Shown piece after piece: positions 60,322-64,000 of a DNA stretch of 64,000 nt; the first letter of the stretch is position 1; every line of letters starts with the position of its first letter. A program made the translations under genes and the position numbers. A model generated the notes under the pieces. The model saw nothing but the letters and a program-made list of their open reading frames with translations, was not told the origin of the DNA and ran no database searches. Origin of the DNA: Alteromonas sp047556435 (lineage in GTDB: Bacteria; Pseudomonadota; Gammaproteobacteria; Enterobacterales; Alteromonadaceae); assembly GCF_047556435.1 (NCBI RefSeq), contig NZ_CP180210.1:3286001-3350000 (forward strand). Direction: 5' to 3'.

Positions 60322-60348
60322 AAAAGGGTGCCAGTCGGCACCCTTTTT
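60322..60348 (+). terminator. Rho-independent terminator after the receptor gene
   Basis: AAAAGGGTGCC (60322-60332), loop AGTC, GGCACCCTTTT (60337-60347), followed by one more T: a perfect 11-bp stem 49 bases after the stop codon. Confidence 0.92.
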
Positions 60349-60548
60349 GTTACCCGGCTGCGCGTGCTGGCGCAGCGCATCATTGGCCCTGCAACATACG
60401 GTATACCGATACCGCTAACTAATACCCTTTCATCTGCTGCAATACCTAACCGGCGCCCATTCTGATTGCGTTTGTTGTGTGCCCTATCTACTATAATTAA
60501 CCAAAGGGCAGCGGCTTAACGCTTTACCAGCCCGCAGAAAAGGTAGTA

Positions 60549-60962
60549 ATGACAATGACAACAATACTCACACGTACTATAAAGCTGGGTGTATTCAGCC
60601 TGCTTCTTACAGGTGCTGCCAGTGCAGATACTCTGACCGTCGAGACAACGTCAACAGGACCGGCTGCAGCAGCATGTCCGGTAGAGTTTCACAGCATTGT
60701 TATTCCCGACTCAGCCAAGCAATGTCAGTTATTCGACACTGCAATGGATGATGACGTCATTCCCGCCAGCATGGTTCACTTTATGGCTGACAGCAAAGAC
60801 CAGGTGATTAGTTTTTATCAGCAAGCCATCCCTGGGCTGACAGTGCATAGCACGTTTAATGAACGCACACTTCTGGTTGCCAATGACAATGCGATCCGCG
60901 TGGTGGTTTCTCCTGACGGCAGCGGAACTCAGGTGGATATTCTGGTAACTGCCAAAGGCTAA
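60549..60962 (+). CDS. Small secreted protein, 137 aa, unknown function
   Basis: A 137-aa protein with a signal peptide (hydrophobic stretch LGVFSLLLTGAASA, cleavage near residue 26). Two cysteines in the mature part (AACPVEF and KQCQLF) could form a disulfide bond. The centre SMVHFMADSKDQVISFYQQA and the C-terminal AIRVVVSPDGSGTQVDILVT suggest a small alpha/beta domain. I recognise no family. It stands alone after the receptor terminator, with its own AAAAGG ribosome-binding site. Confidence 0.72.
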   Translation: MTMTTILTRTIKLGVFSLLLTGAASADTLTVETTSTGPAAAACPVEFHSIVIPDSAKQCQLFDTAMDDDVIPASMVHFMADSKDQVISFYQQAIPGLTVHSTFNERTLLVANDNAIRVVVSPDGSGTQVDILVTAKG

Positions 60963-61239
60963 ACGTTCCTACATCCAAAACCTTTCAGCGCCGTTTTGCA
61001 AAGTTCAGTGAGTACCCAGCGTGCTCGCTTTTTTGACACTTCCCCTTGCGCCCAAAAGCACTCTTTCTAACCGATAAAACGCCGCTGCAGGCGCAGGTGG
61101 CTTGCTCTTTTCAGGAATTAGCAGAACCTAATCGTATTGGCACTCCCCTTGCAAAATCATTGATGAAATCACAGTGACAGACGTTTTGTGTCATTTTTCT
61201 GACGCCTGTGACTGACAATAACGGTTTGTGAGGATCATT

Positions 61240-61824
61240 ATGGAACTGGCATTAATTTTATTGATGTTGCTAATTGTGGTAGCCCTGGGTGCAATGAAGT
61301 TGTCTGATAACGGTGTGGCCTTTCCGTTCAGGCGAAAGACGTCGCTGTTTACGCCAGCAGAGCAAACATTTTTAAACTTAATCGAGCAGGCTGTAGGTAA
61401 CGAATTCCGGATTGTCTGTCGGGTAAAGTTGAGTGATTTACTTCAGGTACGTCAGGCCACCAATAAGAAACAGGCCAGCGCGGCGTTATCGAGAGCTTCA
61501 TCCCGCCAACTGGATTTCGTACTGTGTGACAAACAGGACATGTCGCCGATTATGGCGATTGACCTTGTGCACAATCAGGGCAAAGACGGTTACAAAACCC
61601 AGCGCGACTGGTTTGTCTCAGGCGCGTTAGATGCCGCGGGTATGCCGCTGGCAAGAATAAAGGTTAAATCAGGATACAGTGTGGACGACATCCGTGAATG
61701 TATCGAACATAAATTGTTGCCTTACCGACGAATGCAACAACGCGTGGCTCAGACGCCCACACTCAATCCGGCAAAACCAAACCGCCCTACCCGCCCATTG
61801 CGTTCAAGCAAAGCGGCAGCGTAA
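61240..61824 (+). CDS. Membrane-anchored DUF2726 protein
   Basis: A 194-aa protein. A single N-terminal helix (MELALILLMLLIVVALGAM) anchors it, then the DUF2726 domain (about 35-160) follows with LFTPAEQTFLNLIEQAVG, the SRQLDFVLCDKQDMSPIMAI core and a final KVKSGYSVDDIRECIEHKLL. The D-x-V-x-C-D pattern is similar to the restriction-endonuclease-like fold attributed to this family. The tail is basic and proline-rich. The ATG at 61240 has GAGG six bases upstream. Function unknown. Confidence 0.87.
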   Translation: MELALILLMLLIVVALGAMKLSDNGVAFPFRRKTSLFTPAEQTFLNLIEQAVGNEFRIVCRVKLSDLLQVRQATNKKQASAALSRASSRQLDFVLCDKQDMSPIMAIDLVHNQGKDGYKTQRDWFVSGALDAAGMPLARIKVKSGYSVDDIRECIEHKLLPYRRMQQRVAQTPTLNPAKPNRPTRPLRSSKAAA

Positions 61825-62003
61825 CACCGGTATCCGATTCGTTTCTAACGTGCGGAACGACGCCCCCTGTCTTCCGCACGGTTTTCACCTTCCTGTTCGC
61901 TCTCCCTGTCAGTTTGCCACTTTTGCCAGTACAATATCCCTTATCTTTTCGGCGGTTTATCCGCGATTTAATATGCTGTCAGCAGTAATAACAGGAAACA
62001 GAC

Positions 62004-62717
62004 ATGATCAAGATTGGTATTCTGGGCGCGATGGACGAAGAAGTGGCCCTGCTTAAGTCGTCGTTGAGTAACGTGCGTGAAACGCGGTGGTCTCACCTGA
62101 CTTTCTTTGAAGGCAACTTGCACGGTGTCTCGGTCATTCTGGTTAAGTGCGGCATAGGTAAAGTCGCGGCGGCGTTAGCCACCACCGCGCTGATTGAGCG
62201 ATTTTCACCGGATTATGTAGTGAATACTGGCTCTGCGGGTGGTTTTGATACCAACCTGACCATCGGCGATCTGGTCATCGGTAGTGAAGTGAAACACCAC
62301 GATGTGGACCTGACACATTTCGGCTATAAGTTAGGCCAGCCTGCAGGCGGTCTGCCTGAAGCCTTTACATCAGATAAGTCGCTGGTAGAAGCTGCAGAAG
62401 GCGCCGCTGAGACACTTACCGATCTGCAACACGTTCGTGGCCTGATTTGTACCGGCGATGCCTTCATTGGATCTGACGATGCCGTTGCCGAACTGCGCCG
62501 CAAATTTCCCGATATGCGTGCAGTAGAGATGGAAGGTGCCGCAATTGCGCAAACCTGCCATATGCTGGATGTGCCGTTTCTGGTGATTCGCTCGTTATCC
62601 GATATCGCAGGCAAAACCTCATCGGTATCGTTCAAAGAATATTTAGAGACAGCAGCCAAACACTCTGCTCAGCTGGTCATGGAGATGATCCGCAGACTGG
62701 CTCAAAAAGCTGCCTGA
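62004..62717 (+). CDS. mtnN: 5'-Methylthioadenosine/S-adenosylhomocysteine nucleosidase
   Basis: A 237-aa nucleoside phosphorylase-fold enzyme that splits methylthioadenosine, S-adenosylhomocysteine and 5'-deoxyadenosine, releasing adenine. IGILGAMDEEVALL at the start, CGIGKVAAALATT, NTGSAGGFD and the substrate motif RAVEMEGAAIAQTCHM are typical, as is IRSLSDIA with the catalytic Asp. Length is normal. It precedes the CbiB-family gene by 12 bases, and the mtnN-cbiB-btuF order is plausible for B12 and SAM-related salvage. Confidence 0.97.
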   Translation: MIKIGILGAMDEEVALLKSSLSNVRETRWSHLTFFEGNLHGVSVILVKCGIGKVAAALATTALIERFSPDYVVNTGSAGGFDTNLTIGDLVIGSEVKHHDVDLTHFGYKLGQPAGGLPEAFTSDKSLVEAAEGAAETLTDLQHVRGLICTGDAFIGSDDAVAELRRKFPDMRAVEMEGAAIAQTCHMLDVPFLVIRSLSDIAGKTSSVSFKEYLETAAKHSAQLVMEMIRRLAQKAA

Positions 62718-62729
62718 ATTTAACTTCCC

Positions 62730-63695
62730 ATGGAGGCCATACTTACCCAATCCGTGCTTTCCTCGCTAGCGATATTGCTTGTTGCCGTACTGCTTGATGC
62801 CGTGTGGCGATGGCCGCTGTCATATCATCCGCTGACATTGATGCGCTTACTTGCCAGGGGCATGGGTAAGAAGGTGCTACCGTCGCGGCAGGATGCCCCT
62901 AGCCAGCACTATATTTCGGGCACGCTGGGGGCGGTGGTGCTTATCGTGCCACTGGTGACACTTACCGCGTTACTGGTTTACCTGGCTGAGTACCCGGTTT
63001 TTTTTGATGCCATTATTCTGATTGCCATGCTCGACTTCAGTCATGAACGTTATCGCTATCGCCAGGTTGTGAACACCGTCGGCAAGAATAAGAAAGCTCT
63101 GAGTCGCGAACTGGTATCGGCAATGGTGCTTCGCGAATGCGACAAGCTGACCGATATTGGCATTGCCAAAGCCGCGATTGAGTCTCTGGTTCTGAAGTTT
63201 TACTACTTGTATGGTGCAGTCATCTTCTGGTTCCTGGTAGCCGGCCCGATTGCGGCATTAACCTACAGACTGCTACTTTTACTCTCCTGGGAGTGGCACC
63301 CACGGCGCGGTGGCTACCGCTATTTTGGTATGCCGGTAAGAAAATGTGTGCGCCTGTTGAACTGGGCCCCGAGCGTCCTGATGGCCGCTATTATGTTGTT
63401 AGTAACTGACACGGTAGGGGCAGTAAAAGCCCTTAAGCGCGCCGCGGCAAGAGATCGTACATCTCTGCTGTTGGCAGCATTTGGTGGTGGCAATGGCATT
63501 CGACTGGGCGGTCCTGCTTATTATCAGGGCCAAAAATACCGCTATCAACGCGTCGGCGGCTCCCGCGAGGTCAGGTACTCCGATATGATTTACTGCAGAC
63601 GCGCAATCACCCGGGCAGCCATACTCTACGTCAGCCTGATCAGTCTAACGCTGATAGTGACGGGTGTGCTGGCAAACCAGGTGACCTTGCCATGA
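62730..63695 (+). CDS. cbiB: CobD/CbiB family membrane protein
   Basis: A 321-aa inner-membrane protein with five or six hydrophobic helices. LDAVWRWPLSYHPLTLMRLL matches the start of CbiB (LDxxxxxPxxxHPv), and NTVGKNKKALSRELVSAMVLRE, CDKLTDIGIAKAAIESL carry the family's loop residues. CbiB joins aminopropanol (phosphate) to cobyric acid or adenosylcobinamide. In several gammaproteobacteria that only salvage cobinamide, this family is next to btuF, as here. The overlap with btuF is 4 bases. The C-terminal part is divergent, so activity is not certain. Confidence 0.85.
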   Translation: MEAILTQSVLSSLAILLVAVLLDAVWRWPLSYHPLTLMRLLARGMGKKVLPSRQDAPSQHYISGTLGAVVLIVPLVTLTALLVYLAEYPVFFDAIILIAMLDFSHERYRYRQVVNTVGKNKKALSRELVSAMVLRECDKLTDIGIAKAAIESLVLKFYYLYGAVIFWFLVAGPIAALTYRLLLLLSWEWHPRRGGYRYFGMPVRKCVRLLNWAPSVLMAAIMLLVTDTVGAVKALKRAAARDRTSLLLAAFGGGNGIRLGGPAYYQGQKYRYQRVGGSREVRYSDMIYCRRAITRAAILYVSLISLTLIVTGVLANQVTLP

Positions 63696-64000
63696 GATTG
63701 TTATCGGCTGTTTTGTTCGCTGTGTGGCTACTGGCAGTCAGCCATGCTGTTGCTGCCCAGCGTATCGTAACGCTGGCTCCCCATCTTACCGAATGGGCCT
63801 ATAGCCTCGACATGGGCGACACGCTGGTAGGCGTGAGTGCGTACAGTGATTATCCAGAAGCGGCAAAAGCGCTACCTCAGGTTGCCGATTATAATGGCGT
63901 TAACTTCCGAGCCCTGATGGCGCTCTCGCCTGATCTCGTACTGGCCTGGGAAGGCGGCAACAAACCACAGGATATCTCGCGCCTGAAACAATTAGGTTTT
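63692..64000 (+). CDS. btuF: Cobalamin-binding periplasmic protein BtuF, 5' part
   Basis: The first 103 codons of a periplasmic vitamin B12-binding protein; the gene runs off the right edge. A signal peptide (MRLLSAVLFAVWLLAVSHAV, cleavage at AVA-AQ) is followed by IVTLAPHLTEWAYSL, VGVSAYSDYPEAA and LMALSPDLVLAWEGG, all typical of BtuF. It would deliver B12 to BtuCD. Its ATG overlaps the cbiB stop. Confidence 0.93.
   Translation, partial: MRLLSAVLFAVWLLAVSHAVAAQRIVTLAPHLTEWAYSLDMGDTLVGVSAYSDYPEAAKALPQVADYNGVNFRALMALSPDLVLAWEGGNKPQDISRLKQLGF

Noticed and set aside
1..64000. Search for tRNA, rRNA, CRISPR arrays, insertion sequences and phage genes
   Set aside because: No T-loop-like tRNA ends, regular repeat-spacer arrays, transposase motifs or terminal inverted repeats were noticed by eye; weak or short elements could still be missed.

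Overview
The window reads as chromosomal DNA from a marine gammaproteobacterium, most likely of the Alteromonadales (Alteromonas/Salinimonas/Aestuariibacter type). This is inferred from gene content and order: pilT-pilU beside yggS-proC-yggT, rsmI/lpoA-yraN-diaA-dolP, a GntR-prpB-prpC-acnD-prpF methylcitrate cluster, an ArcB orthologue, a carboxynorspermidine pathway and a DUF3545 protein. I saw no tRNA, rRNA, CRISPR array, insertion sequence or prophage. The DNA looks like stable core chromosome with a few lineage-specific genes.

Layout. 1-5.7 kb: end of yqgE, ruvX, a DUF2007 protein, pilU and pilT (minus strand), then divergent yggS-proC-yggT-DUF4426. 5.8-10.1 kb: minus-strand accessory genes (unknown 303-aa protein, VOC protein, exported MetX-like hydrolase, GST, yaaA). 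10.4-13.5 kb: tal, pgi and a 58-aa DUF3545 gene. 13.8-19.5 kb: the threonine operon on the minus strand, thrL-thrA-thrB-thrC-ung, with a Thr/Ile-rich leader peptide and a terminator hairpin typical of attenuation. 19.8-24.9 kb: SDR, orphan receiver protein, aceK and a two-component pair. 25-28.4 kb: small hypotheticals, DUF3833 lipoprotein, chalcone-isomerase-like protein and a PLP desulfhydrase-like enzyme.

28.6-31 kb: carboxynorspermidine synthase and decarboxylase. 31-35.7 kb: rsmI facing lpoA-yraN-diaA-dolP. 36-38.4 kb: DHA2-type MFS exporter and an exported acidic protein with two similar halves. 38.6-45.4 kb: propionate catabolism, with palindromic TTGTCGACAA-type sites at the GntR gene and strong hairpins between cistrons. 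45.4-50 kb: arcB followed without gaps by two bacterial PH-domain membrane proteins. 50.3-51.2 kb: amidase with an SH3 tail. 52-58 kb: gltBD behind an 826-base non-coding region carrying several dyads. 58-61 kb: Fur-box-preceded TonB-dependent siderophore receptor and a small secreted protein. 61.2-64 kb: DUF2726 protein, mtnN, a CbiB-family protein and the start of btuF.

Together the genes cover amino-acid and nitrogen assimilation (thr, pro, glt), central carbon flux (tal, pgi, aceK, prp), redox and iron response (ArcB, Fur-type site) and envelope maintenance (LpoA, DolP, amidase). I did not find a clearly new multi-gene system. The points most worth following are the thr leader with its upstream inverted repeats, the GntR operator-like trio, the intercistronic hairpins of the prp cluster, the dyads upstream of gltB, ArcB lacking one of its two redox cysteines, and the arcB/PH-domain operon. 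All family assignments come from reading motifs and remembered family sequences; no database search was run.
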